From positions 102,205-166,204 of the forward strand of contig CAYQTA010000094.1 of assembly GCA_964420365.1 (NCBI GenBank): a stretch of 64,000 nt of DNA, given 5' to 3'. Source of the stretch: JAMOQA01 sp964420365. Its GTDB lineage: Bacteria; Acidobacteriota; Polarisedimenticolia; J045. The notes beneath the pieces are model-generated. The model was given only the letters and a program-made list of their open reading frames with translations, made no database searches and was not told the origin of the DNA. The translations under genes were made by a program, and so were the position numbers. Of the stretch, positions 8,214-15,829 are shown one piece after another. Position 1 is the first letter of the stretch. Each line of letters opens with the position of its first letter.

Positions 8214-8999
8214 TCACCGCCCGAACAGCCGCGCAAGGAAACCGCGGCGGCGCGGGTCCGGCGGCCGGGGAGGCGGCGGCTCCACCGGCTCGCCCGTGAG
8301 AAACGCCCGGGGCCAGTCGAGGGTCGCCCGCCGCGCCGCCTCCTCGCCCGCCAGCTCCGCCCACCGGTCCCGCGCCGCCGCCAGCGCCGGTGGTCGGTAC
8401 TCCGGGTCGTGGGCGTCCGACCCCAGGACGTGGACGAGACCCCGCCGGACCCATTCCTCCGAGAGCGCCCGGATCGCCTTGCCGAACGTGCCGAGGAGGC
8501 TCGAGCTCGTCATCTGCCCGAGGGCGCCGAGCTCGACCATCCGCTCCCACCGCGACGGATCCTCGAGGAACCAGCGGGTCCGCTCGGGATGGGCGATCAC
8601 CGGCGTGATCCCGGCGAGCTTCAGCTCGAAGATCGTCTCCTCGATCCGCACCGGCCGCGTGCGGTAGGGACACTCGAGGAGCAGCCACCTTCCAGCGTCG
8701 CCGTACGTGAGCAGGCGCCCGTCCCGCACCCGTTCCGGCAGGCGGGGAGCCAGGTGGACCTCCGACCCGGCCGCGATCTCGAGGGGGATTCCCTCGTCCT
8801 CGAGCACCCGGCGGAACTCCGCGATCGCCCCGAGCACCTTCGGGCGCTCGTTCCACCAGTCCCCCTCCCGGACGTGGGGGGTCGCGACCACGGTCGTCAC
8901 GCCGTCCGCGGCGGCGATCCGCGCCATCGCGACGGCCGTCTCCCGGTCGGGAGCACCATCGTCGATTCCCGGCAGGATGTGGCAATGGGTGTCGATCAC
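8214..8999 (-). CDS. PHP-domain phosphatase, CpsB/YwqE tyrosine-phosphatase type
   Basis: The 261-residue protein has the metal ligands of the polymerase-and-histidinol-phosphatase fold: DTHCHILPGIDDGA near the start, ATPHVREGDW, GSEVHLAP, HPERTRWF and GSDAHDPEYR. The spacing is that of the CpsB/YwqE protein-tyrosine phosphatases, which reverse tyrosine-kinase control of polysaccharide export. The usual Wzc/BY-kinase partner is not in the window. The GTG start (8997-8999) overlaps the gpsA stop. The C-terminal tail is Pro/Arg rich. The family is well supported; the substrate here is inferred. Confidence 0.85.
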   Translation of the reverse strand: MIDTHCHILPGIDDGAPDRETAVAMARIAAADGVTTVVATPHVREGDWWNERPKVLGAIAEFRRVLEDEGIPLEIAAGSEVHLAPRLPERVRDGRLLTYGDAGRWLLLECPYRTRPVRIEETIFELKLAGITPVIAHPERTRWFLEDPSRWERMVELGALGQMTSSSLLGTFGKAIRALSEEWVRRGLVHVLGSDAHDPEYRPPALAAARDRWAELAGEEAARRATLDWPRAFLTGEPVEPPPPRPPDPRRRGFLARLFGR

Positions 9000-10006
9000 G
9001 TCGTCCCGTCCTCGGGCTCGGCCCGGAGCGGCCTCGCCAGCAGGTCGGCGAGGGCCCGCCGCGGGTCCTTGTCCTCGAACAGGATGCCATGAACCTCCAC
9101 GGCGATCGGCATCTCGACCCCGTGCTCCCGGGCAAGGCGCACGGCGGCGCGGGTCGTCTCGACCCCCTCGGCAACCTCGCGCATCCCCGCGAGGACATCC
9201 GCCAGCCTCCGGCCACGGCCGAGTTCCTGGCCGACGCGCCGGTTGCGGGACAGGTTGCCGGTGCAGGTGAGCACCAGGTCCCCGAGACCGGCGAGTCCCA
9301 TGAACGTGTCCCGGCGGGCGCCCATCGCCGTGCCGAGGCGGGCGATCTCGGCAAGGGCGCGGGTGACCAGGGCCGCCATCGTGTTCGACCCGAAACCGAG
9401 ACCGGCCGCCACTCCCGCGGCAATGGCGACGACGTTCTTGAGGGCGCCGCACAACTCGGCGCCGAGGCGATCATCCGACCGGTAGACCCGGAGGCTGCCC
9501 CCGGCGAACGCCTCCTGGACGCGCCGCGCGACCTCCTCCGGCCCGGCGGCCACGACGGCGGTCGGCTGCCCCTCGGCGAGCTCCCGCGCGAACGACGGGC
9601 CGGTGAGGGCGACGGTTCTTGCCCTGGCGCTCGACCCGAGCGTCTCCGCAACGATCCGGTCGGGGAGCGCCAGCGTGCCGACCTCGATTCCCTTGCACGC
9701 GAGGACCAGGTCGGCTCCGGGTCGGAACGCGGCCGTGCCCGGGCCCTCCAGCACCGCCCGGAGCGCCTGGGTCGGCACCGCGAGGACCACGAGGTCCGCG
9801 TTCGCCAGGGCCTCTTCCGCGTCGGCAGTCACCCGGAGCCCGGCCGGGAACCGGATCCCGGGCAGGTAGGTCGGGTTTTCCCGGCGCGTCTCGAGTTCTT
9901 CCGCGAACGGCGCCCGGCGGGACCACAGCCGGACCTCGTGGCGAGCGGCCAGGTGGACCGCGAGGGCCGTACCCCACGACCCGGCACCCAGGACGGTGGC
10001 CCTCAC
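8996..10006 (-). CDS. gpsA: Glycerol-3-phosphate dehydrogenase [NAD(P)+]
   Basis: GpsA reduces dihydroxyacetone phosphate to sn-glycerol-3-phosphate, the backbone for phospholipids. The 336-residue protein starts with the Rossmann motif VLGAGSWGTALA, has CKGIE and the GPSFA motif, the catalytic lysine in GALKNVVAIAAG, and the carboxy domain with GLGFGSNTMAALVTRALAE and GLGDLVLTC. The GTG start (10004-10006) overlaps the plsY stop (GTGA). GpsA next to PlsY places substrate supply beside the first acylation step. Confidence 0.97.
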   Translation of the reverse strand: MRATVLGAGSWGTALAVHLAARHEVRLWSRRAPFAEELETRRENPTYLPGIRFPAGLRVTADAEEALANADLVVLAVPTQALRAVLEGPGTAAFRPGADLVLACKGIEVGTLALPDRIVAETLGSSARARTVALTGPSFARELAEGQPTAVVAAGPEEVARRVQEAFAGGSLRVYRSDDRLGAELCGALKNVVAIAAGVAAGLGFGSNTMAALVTRALAEIARLGTAMGARRDTFMGLAGLGDLVLTCTGNLSRNRRVGQELGRGRRLADVLAGMREVAEGVETTRAAVRLAREHGVEMPIAVEVHGILFEDKDPRRALADLLARPLRAEPEDGTT

Positions 10007-10629
10007 GGGGCCGTCTCCCGCCGCGCGCCGCCGATCCGGTGTTCCTCTCCCCGGAGAAGGCGACGCAGGTTCTCCCGGTGACGAACCCAGACGATCGCGG
10101 CGAGCGCGATGGCGCCGCCACCGACGCCCGGGGCGGTCCCGGGCAGCAGCGACCCGGCGATCGCCGCCGCGAGCGACGCCGCCAGGGAGCCGAGCGACAC
10201 GATCCGGGTCGGCACCGCGAGCACGAGGAAGACGCCGAGGGCGATCGCCGCCAGGCGCGGATCGGCGGCGAGCAGCACCCCGAGCGTACTGGCCACACCC
10301 TTCCCTCCCCGGAATCCCAGCCAGGGAGTCCAGCAGTGCCCGGCCACGGGAGCGACCAGGGCGGCCGCGTGAACCCAGGCCGGTGCGTCCGCCGGGAGGA
10401 GCCAGCGGACGGCGAGCCACCATCCCGCGGCGGCCTTTCCCATGTCGAGCAGGAGGGTCAGGACGCCCAGCGCCGGGCCCGCGGTCCGCAGCGTGTTCGT
10501 CGCGCCGATGTTCCCCGACCCGACCCTTCGCGGGTCGCCCCTCCCGGACAGCAGGGACAGGAGGAGACCGAAGGGAATCGAACCGAGCAGGAACCCGGCG
10601 ACGAGGGCGAGCGCGATGCGCGCGGTCAC
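10003..10629 (-). CDS. plsY: Glycerol-3-phosphate acyltransferase PlsY
   Basis: PlsY transfers acyl groups from acyl-phosphate to glycerol-3-phosphate in the inner membrane. The 208-residue protein has about five membrane helices and the three cytoplasmic motifs: SGNIGATNTLRTAG, a GHCWTPWLGFRGGKGVASTLG block and VRHRENLRRLLRGEE near the end. The GTG start at 10627-10629 overlaps the thpR stop. Together with gpsA and pgsA in the same operon it gives three steps of phospholipid synthesis. Confidence 0.96.
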   Translation of the reverse strand: MTARIALALVAGFLLGSIPFGLLLSLLSGRGDPRRVGSGNIGATNTLRTAGPALGVLTLLLDMGKAAAGWWLAVRWLLPADAPAWVHAAALVAPVAGHCWTPWLGFRGGKGVASTLGVLLAADPRLAAIALGVFLVLAVPTRIVSLGSLAASLAAAIAGSLLPGTAPGVGGGAIALAAIVWVRHRENLRRLLRGEEHRIGGARRETAP

Positions 10630-11201
10630 GGTGCGGATCCTCCTCCGACGGGCGCCCGGGCGAGCGCCTCGTACCGGGCCCCGTCGGGCGCCAGGTGGGA
10701 GCGGTACAGGACGACCTCCTCCACCGGCACCGGCCCGAACTCCGGGACGAAGGGATCCGGGCGTCCGGGCAGGAGTGGGCGCCGGTCCCGCCGCGCACGC
10801 GCGAGGGTCAGGTGGGGCCGGAACGGCCGCCGCTCCCGGGAAAAGCCGAGATCGACGACGGCCTCCTCCACGGCGCGGGCCAGCCCGGCGAGCGGGTCCA
10901 GCTCTCCGCGCAGGCCGGCCCACAGGACGCGGGGCCGGCCGGGACCGGGGAAGACGCCCCACCCCGCCGCCGTCACCGCCAGGGGACGCGCCGCCGCGGC
11001 CACCCGTTCCAGGCTCTCCGCCAGGGAATCCACCAGGCCCGGGTCGGTCTCCCCGAGAAACCGCAGCGTCAGGTGGATCCCCTCGGGGCGAACCGGGCGC
11101 CATCCGCGCCGCCGGGCACCCCATTCCCCGGTCCAGTCGACCATCGCCCGGAGGGTGCCCCCCGGCACCGGAACGGCCACGAAGAGGCGCCAGCCGCTCA
11201 A
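10626..11201 (-). CDS. thpR: RNA 2',3'-cyclic phosphodiesterase (LigT/ThpR, 2H family)
   Basis: The two HxT motifs that define the 2H phosphoesterases are present: HLTLRFLGE in the first half and HLTLARAR in the second. The family hydrolyses 2',3'-cyclic phosphates on RNA ends and was first known as a tRNA-ligase-like activity. A TTG start at 11199-11201, overlapping the cinA stop, gives LSGWRLFVAVPVP and a 191-residue protein of normal size. A longer frame reaches to 11294 but would overlap cinA by almost 100 bases with Arg/Gly-rich sequence. Confidence 0.88.
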   Translation of the reverse strand: MSGWRLFVAVPVPGGTLRAMVDWTGEWGARRRGWRPVRPEGIHLTLRFLGETDPGLVDSLAESLERVAAAARPLAVTAAGWGVFPGPGRPRVLWAGLRGELDPLAGLARAVEEAVVDLGFSRERRPFRPHLTLARARRDRRPLLPGRPDPFVPEFGPVPVEEVVLYRSHLAPDGARYEALARAPVGGGSAP

Positions 11202-12493
11202 CAGCGTTCCCCCCCCGCCTCGACCACCTCGCCCAGTGGATCGAGCCCGAGCAACAGCCGCCGCACCTGCTCGAGGGCGATGGTCGTCGCCCACGCCCGG
11301 ATCGCGCCGCGGTCCCCCGGGAAGACATGGCGGGTGACCCGCTCCTCGCGGCCGTCCGCGACACCGATGTAGACGAGGCCGACCGGCTTCGTGTCGGTGC
11401 CGCCACCGGGGCCGGCGATCCCGGTGGTCGCCACGGAGACCTCGACCCCGAGCCGCTCGCGGGCGCCCCGGGCCATCGCGAGGGCGGTCTCCGGGCTGAC
11501 GGCACCGCAGCGATCGAGGAGGGCCTCGGGCACCCCGAGGAAGCGGGTCTTCTCCTCGTTGGCGTACGCGACGACCCCGCCGGCGAAGAACTCGCTGGCC
11601 CCCGCGAGATCGGTCACCCGCTTGGCGACCAGCCCGCCGGTGCAGGACTCCGCCGCGCCCAGGCGGGCCCCGCGCTCCCGCAACAGGCGACCGAGCACCT
11701 CGACCAGCGTGGTCTCGTCCCGCCCGTAACAGGCATCCCCGAGGGCCGCGGCGACCTTCTCCATGGCGGCCTCGAGGAGATCCCGCGCGTCCGCCTCGTC
11801 ATCCCCGCGCGCCGCGAGGGCAACCTCGACCTCGCCCGGAAGGGCGTAGAACCCCGCCCGGAGGCGTGGATCTTCCGGCAGGACCTCCCCGACCCGCCGC
11901 GCCACCTCGAGTTCCGTGAGCCCGGCGGTCCGGAGGGCGCCCGCGAGGAGCACGGAGCTGCCCGCCAGCTCGCGCCGGACCCGCGGGATCACCGACCGCT
12001 CGACCATGTCGCGGAACTCGGCGGGAACGCCGGGCAGACCGAAGAAGAGGGCCCTCCGGTGCCGCAACACGAAGCCGGACGCCGATCCCTTGGGATTCGG
12101 CACCGGCTCGGCACCCTCGGGCAGGAGCGCCATCACCCGCGCCCCCTCCGGCATCTCGAGACCGCGGTCGCGGTAGCGCTTCTCCAGGGCGGCGAGCAGT
12201 CCCTCGTGAACGACCAGCGGAACACCGAGGGCCTTCGCCACCCCCTGCCGGGTGCGGTCGTCCACGGTCGGCCCCAGGCCTCCCGCGACGACGACCAGGT
12301 CGCTCCCCGAGCCGAGCGCCGCGTCGACCGCGGCGGCGATCCGGTCCTCGTCGTCCTCCACCAGCACGCGGGACGTCAGCTCGACCCCCAGCGGACCGAG
12401 CTGGGCCCCGAGCCAGGGCCCGTTCCGCTCCTCGCGCCGGCCGGATACCAGCTCGCCACCGACCCCGAGGAAGATCGCCTCCGGTCGTCTCAT
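11198..12493 (-). CDS. cinA: CinA family protein (NMN amidohydrolase / damage-inducible)
   Basis: The 431-residue protein joins an N-terminal molybdopterin-binding-like COG1058 domain (about 5-170, with GGLGPTVDDRT and FGLPGVPAEF) to a C-terminal CinA domain (about 270-425, with the AAESCTGGLVAKRVTD active-site loop and GIAGPGGGTDTKPVGLV). In other bacteria these domains hydrolyse ADP-ribose-type pyrophosphate and deamidate nicotinamide mononucleotide. The ATG at 12491-12493 overlaps the pgsA stop. The pgsA-cinA order is common. Both domains look intact. Confidence 0.94.
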   Translation of the reverse strand: MRRPEAIFLGVGGELVSGRREERNGPWLGAQLGPLGVELTSRVLVEDDEDRIAAAVDAALGSGSDLVVVAGGLGPTVDDRTRQGVAKALGVPLVVHEGLLAALEKRYRDRGLEMPEGARVMALLPEGAEPVPNPKGSASGFVLRHRRALFFGLPGVPAEFRDMVERSVIPRVRRELAGSSVLLAGALRTAGLTELEVARRVGEVLPEDPRLRAGFYALPGEVEVALAARGDDEADARDLLEAAMEKVAAALGDACYGRDETTLVEVLGRLLRERGARLGAAESCTGGLVAKRVTDLAGASEFFAGGVVAYANEEKTRFLGVPEALLDRCGAVSPETALAMARGARERLGVEVSVATTGIAGPGGGTDTKPVGLVYIGVADGREERVTRHVFPGDRGAIRAWATTIALEQVRRLLLGLDPLGEVVEAGGERC

Positions 12494-13113
12494 CGTCTTC
12501 CTCCCCGCCCGTCTCCCGCGTCCTCCGCCAGCAGGCCGGGCGCGATCCGGACGGCCTTCCAGACGTAGTGGGCCGCCGACCCGAGGGCGAGCAGCATCGA
12601 GACCCAGAGGGCCGCGACTCCGAGGACACCGTACCGGCCCCACCGGTCCAGGGTCCGCGTCAGGATCAGCAGGACGATGGCCACCACCTGGGACGCCGTC
12701 TTGAGCTTCCCCCAGGGGGACGCCGGCAGGACGATTCCCCGGGTCAGCAGGACGGACCGCAGGCCGGACACGACGAACTCCCTGCCGATGATGATCACGA
12801 CCATCCAGGCGGGGGCCAGGCCCATCGCGACCAGGGAGATGAACGCCGCGGAGGTCAGCAGCTTGTCGGCCAGGGGATCGAGGAGCGTGCCGATGACGGT
12901 CACCTGGCGGCGGCGGCGCGCGAGCCAGCCGTCGAGGATGTCGGTCACGGTCGCGAGCAGGAAGATCGCCACCCCGAGAACCTCCCGGAGGGCCGGGGAA
13001 GCCGCGCCGAAGAGGGGCGTGTCGGCCAGGCGCGACGGCGGCGCCAGGAGGACCACGACCAGGATCGGGACCAGGAAGATCCGGAAGATCGTGAGGATGG
13101 TCGGCAGGTTCAT
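12490..13113 (-). CDS. pgsA: CDP-diacylglycerol--glycerol-3-phosphate 3-phosphatidyltransferase
   Basis: PgsA makes phosphatidylglycerol-phosphate from CDP-diacylglycerol and glycerol-3-phosphate. The 207-residue membrane protein carries the full CDP-alcohol phosphotransferase signature, DILDGWLARR followed by GTLLDPLADK, and about five to six helices. The ATG at 13111-13113 gives MNLPTILTIFRI, the usual amino end. It is the first gene of a run of coupled minus-strand genes reaching to ribBA, so its promoter may serve much of that run. Confidence 0.95.
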   Translation of the reverse strand: MNLPTILTIFRIFLVPILVVVLLAPPSRLADTPLFGAASPALREVLGVAIFLLATVTDILDGWLARRRRQVTVIGTLLDPLADKLLTSAAFISLVAMGLAPAWMVVIIIGREFVVSGLRSVLLTRGIVLPASPWGKLKTASQVVAIVLLILTRTLDRWGRYGVLGVAALWVSMLLALGSAAHYVWKAVRIAPGLLAEDAGDGRGGRR

Positions 13114-13190
13114 GAGCGCCCCGGTTCCGCCCCGAAGGCGGTGGGCGGCCCCCCCGGAGCGAGAGGCACCCCGCCGCCGGAAGCCGCAGC

Positions 13191-13220
13191 AGCCTACCAC
13201 GGTGCGGGAAAGCGCAGCAA
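13191..13220 (-). promoter_or_regulatory. Putative promoter upstream of pgsA
   Basis: On the minus strand TTGCTG (13215-13220) and TAGGCT (13191-13196) are 18 bases apart. They lie about 70 bases before the pgsA ATG, in the divergent gap with the AraC-type gene. The match is moderate; no better one is seen here. Confidence 0.4.
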
Positions 13221-13232
13221 CGAGCGCAGGCT

Positions 13233-13255
13233 CCCGGGGAACTGCTTGCCCCGGG
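13233..13255. repeat. Inverted repeat in the pgsA / AraC-type intergenic gap
   Basis: A perfect 7-base inverted repeat (CCCGGGG, 9-base spacer, CCCCGGG) lies between the two divergent genes, just upstream of the proposed pgsA promoter. It could be an operator for the neighbouring regulator, but GC-rich DNA makes such repeats frequent by chance. Confidence 0.3.
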
Positions 13256-13320
13256 CGCCGGGTCGGCGTACCCATCCACCGCGGGTCGGCGGGGCCGGCC
13301 CCGAAGGGGAGGTCCGGGAG

Positions 13321-14115
13321 ATGGACGTCCGGCAAGAAGGTGGCGAGCTCGGCACGGGGCCCGGCGGGCACGCCACCCGGTCACGGCCGGGACTGGAGCG
13401 CATCGCCTCCCTCCGGGACGCCCGCAGGGCCCTCGACGCCCTCGATCTCGGCGCCTTCCACGAGGCGGCCCGCCGGCTGCCGGGGGCCCTCGACGGGTCC
13501 CTCGGCCGCGTCGCCCTGGCTCTCGTCCTGTACGACCTGCTCCTCGAGGCGGCGGTCCTGTTCCGCCGCGGTCCGGTCACCAACCGGGAGCGCGAGGCTT
13601 GGCTCCTCGCCCTGGCCGAGGGCGAACGGGGCCCGGGACTCGCGCCGGCGTTCCGTGGCCTCCTGCGGGACGTGCTCCCGTCACCCGGCAGTCCCTGCGT
13701 GCGGGTCCACCCCCTGGTCGCCCGGGCCCGGGCGTTCATCGACGATCACCACTCCGAGGACGTGTCCCTCGCCCGGGTGGCGGCCCGCCTGGGAACGACG
13801 AGGAGCTACCTGTCGACGCTGTTCCGCCGGCACTGCGGCATCACCCTGACCGAGTACATCCACCGCGTCCGGGTCCGCCGGGCGATCGGCCTCCTGCGAT
13901 CGGGCAAGGACAGTCTCGCGGAGGTCGCCTTCGCGGTCGGCTACCGCAGCTACCGCCACTTCCACCGCAGTTTCCGGCGGCTCACCGGCCTGGCGCCCAA
14001 GGAATGGGTGCGCCGGGCCCGCTCCGGCCAGCGTCCCCCGGTCCCGTTTCTCCTCCCCGGCGAGCAGCGGCCAGCAGGCGAAAGTCCTGTGGCGGAGCAC
14101 CCGGTCGATCATTAG
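13321..14115 (+). CDS. AraC-family transcriptional regulator
   Basis: The carboxy third of this 264-residue protein is a two-helix-turn-helix AraC/XylS domain (about 155-250): ARAFIDDHHSEDVSLARVAA, SYLSTLFRRHCGITLTEYIH and the signature VAFAVGYRSYRHFHRSFRRL. The first 130 residues are Ala/Leu/Arg-rich helices without a recognisable cupin or other sensor domain, so the signal is unknown. The ATG at 13321 follows GGGGAGG; the open frame extends further upstream but into pgsA on the other strand. The HEAT-repeat gene starts 65 bases downstream and may share its transcript. Confidence 0.85.
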   Translation: MDVRQEGGELGTGPGGHATRSRPGLERIASLRDARRALDALDLGAFHEAARRLPGALDGSLGRVALALVLYDLLLEAAVLFRRGPVTNREREAWLLALAEGERGPGLAPAFRGLLRDVLPSPGSPCVRVHPLVARARAFIDDHHSEDVSLARVAARLGTTRSYLSTLFRRHCGITLTEYIHRVRVRRAIGLLRSGKDSLAEVAFAVGYRSYRHFHRSFRRLTGLAPKEWVRRARSGQRPPVPFLLPGEQRPAGESPVAEHPVDH

Positions 14116-14180
14116 GCTTGATCCTCGAGAACGTCTCCGTTCCCCCGGGGCCGGCCCGGTCCCCCAGGAGGAAGTGCCCG

Positions 14181-15719
14181 ATGACCTCGAGACTCCGGTC
14201 GTTCGTCGTTCCGCTGCTGCTGGTTTCCCTCGTCGCGCTGCCGGCGTCCGTCACCGCCCTTGCCGGCAACGACGACCTGGACGCGATCGTCACGCGCCTG
14301 GGATCGGCGAGCATGCGGGACCGGATCATGGGGCTCCGGGACATGATGCGGCTCAAGGTCCCGGCGGAGAAGGCGCGGCCGATCCTCGAGAAGATGATCC
14401 AGGACCCCAGCGCCGAGGTCCGGGCCGAGCTGGTCTGGACGATCTACGAGCTCCTCGGTGGAAAGGGAGCGGACCTGCTCGAGAAGCTGTACGCCGACCC
14501 GGACCACAAGGTCCGCGACGGCGCGCTGCGGGCCGCCTGCCGGATGTGGGACGTCCCCGACGCCCGGGACCTCTGCCGGGCCGGGATGGACGACCCCGAT
14601 CACCGGGCCCGCATCGAGGTGATCAACACGCTGAAGGAGTTCTTCCCCCACGACCCGGAGGCCGCCGCCCTCTTCCGCAGGGGGCTCCAGGACCCGTCCG
14701 AGATGGTCCAGCGCTCGGCGGTGTTCGGGGCCCAGGCGGCCCGTGACCCCGAGGCGGTACCCCTCCTGGCCAGGGTGCTCCGGGAGTCCAGCGACCTGGC
14801 GGCGGTTCCCGCGGCGGACGAGGCCCTGGCGACGATCGGCACCGACGAGGCCGTCGACGTGCTCGTCTCCGTGCTGCCCCGCCCCAAGGGCGAGCCGGGC
14901 AAGCCGGCCAGGCCGACCGACGCGGTGCGTGCGGCGGCCGCGCGGGCCCTCGCCCGGATCCGCAACCCGAAGGCCCTCCCCGCGCTCCGGAAGGCCCTCG
15001 ACGACCCGTCCCTGATCGTTCGGCTCGGCGCGATGGAGGCGATCCTCCAGATGAAGGACCGGAAGGCCGCTCCCCTCGTCTGCCGGCAGCTGGGCGACAA
15101 GGAGGAGCGGATCCGCCGTTTCGCCCTCCGCGTGCTCCACCAGCTGGGCGACACGACGTGCCTCGACAGGATCCGGGACATGATGTTCCACGACCCGGTC
15201 CCGACGATCCGTGCGACCGCCACCGTCACCTACGCGGACCTGGTCGGCGAGAAGGCGATTCCCGACCTGCTCAAGCTCCGCGAGGACCTGGACTGGTCCG
15301 TCCGCCTGGAGGCGGCCGGCAGCCTGGCCGGCCTCGGGAAGCCGGCCGCGAAGGCCCTCGCGGAGTTCCTCGAGGACACGAACGCGGACGTCCGCGCCAT
15401 GGCGATCACGGGGCTGGGCCAGATCGGCGGTCCGGACCAGGTTCCCGCCCTCGCCCGGCTGATCACCGACAAGGGCAAGAAGAACCGCCAGGTCCGCATG
15501 GCGGTGGCGGAGGCCCTCGGTTCGATCGGCGGCGCGGAGGGTGTCCCGGTCCTCGCCGAGCTGGCGGCGGACCCGGACCCGGCCGTTCGCCAGCGGGCGG
15601 CAACGTCCCTCGGTCGGATCGGGGGGGCGGAGGCCCGCAAGACCCTCGAGGTCCTGGCGAAGGACCGGGTCCCCTCGGTGCGGCGCGCCGCCAGGACCGC
15701 CCTCGAATCCATGAAGTAG
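14181..15719 (+). CDS. Exported HEAT-repeat protein
   Basis: The 512-residue protein begins with a clear signal peptide (basic start, then FVVPLLLVSLVALPASVTALAG) and continues as more than ten HEAT/PBS-lyase-type helical repeats to the end. The repeats have a period of about 31 residues and units such as DPSAEVRAELVWTIYELLGG and DPSLIVRLGAMEAI. It is probably a periplasmic scaffold; no catalytic motif is seen. A strong AGGAGGAAG lies eight bases before the ATG. Exported HEAT-repeat proteins are common in large-genome environmental phyla. The function is unknown. Confidence 0.85.
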   Translation: MTSRLRSFVVPLLLVSLVALPASVTALAGNDDLDAIVTRLGSASMRDRIMGLRDMMRLKVPAEKARPILEKMIQDPSAEVRAELVWTIYELLGGKGADLLEKLYADPDHKVRDGALRAACRMWDVPDARDLCRAGMDDPDHRARIEVINTLKEFFPHDPEAAALFRRGLQDPSEMVQRSAVFGAQAARDPEAVPLLARVLRESSDLAAVPAADEALATIGTDEAVDVLVSVLPRPKGEPGKPARPTDAVRAAAARALARIRNPKALPALRKALDDPSLIVRLGAMEAILQMKDRKAAPLVCRQLGDKEERIRRFALRVLHQLGDTTCLDRIRDMMFHDPVPTIRATATVTYADLVGEKAIPDLLKLREDLDWSVRLEAAGSLAGLGKPAAKALAEFLEDTNADVRAMAITGLGQIGGPDQVPALARLITDKGKKNRQVRMAVAEALGSIGGAEGVPVLAELAADPDPAVRQRAATSLGRIGGAEARKTLEVLAKDRVPSVRRAARTALESMK

Positions 15720-15739
15720 GGGCGGCCGGCAGGCCGCCC
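15720..15739. terminator. Hairpin between convergent HEAT and sulfatase genes
   Basis: A perfect 8-bp stem (GGGCGGCC/GGCCGCCC) with loop GGCA begins one base after the HEAT-gene stop. It lies in the gap between two convergent genes, so it can end both transcripts. There is no T-tract. Confidence 0.6.
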
Positions 15740-15829
15740 GCGGGTGCCGGGCGCGCGCGGTGCCGTCGTGCGCGTTTGCCGGATGATGCGCGGTGCGACG
15801 CGCCGCCCGGGCCGGCTCCCGGGGGGACC

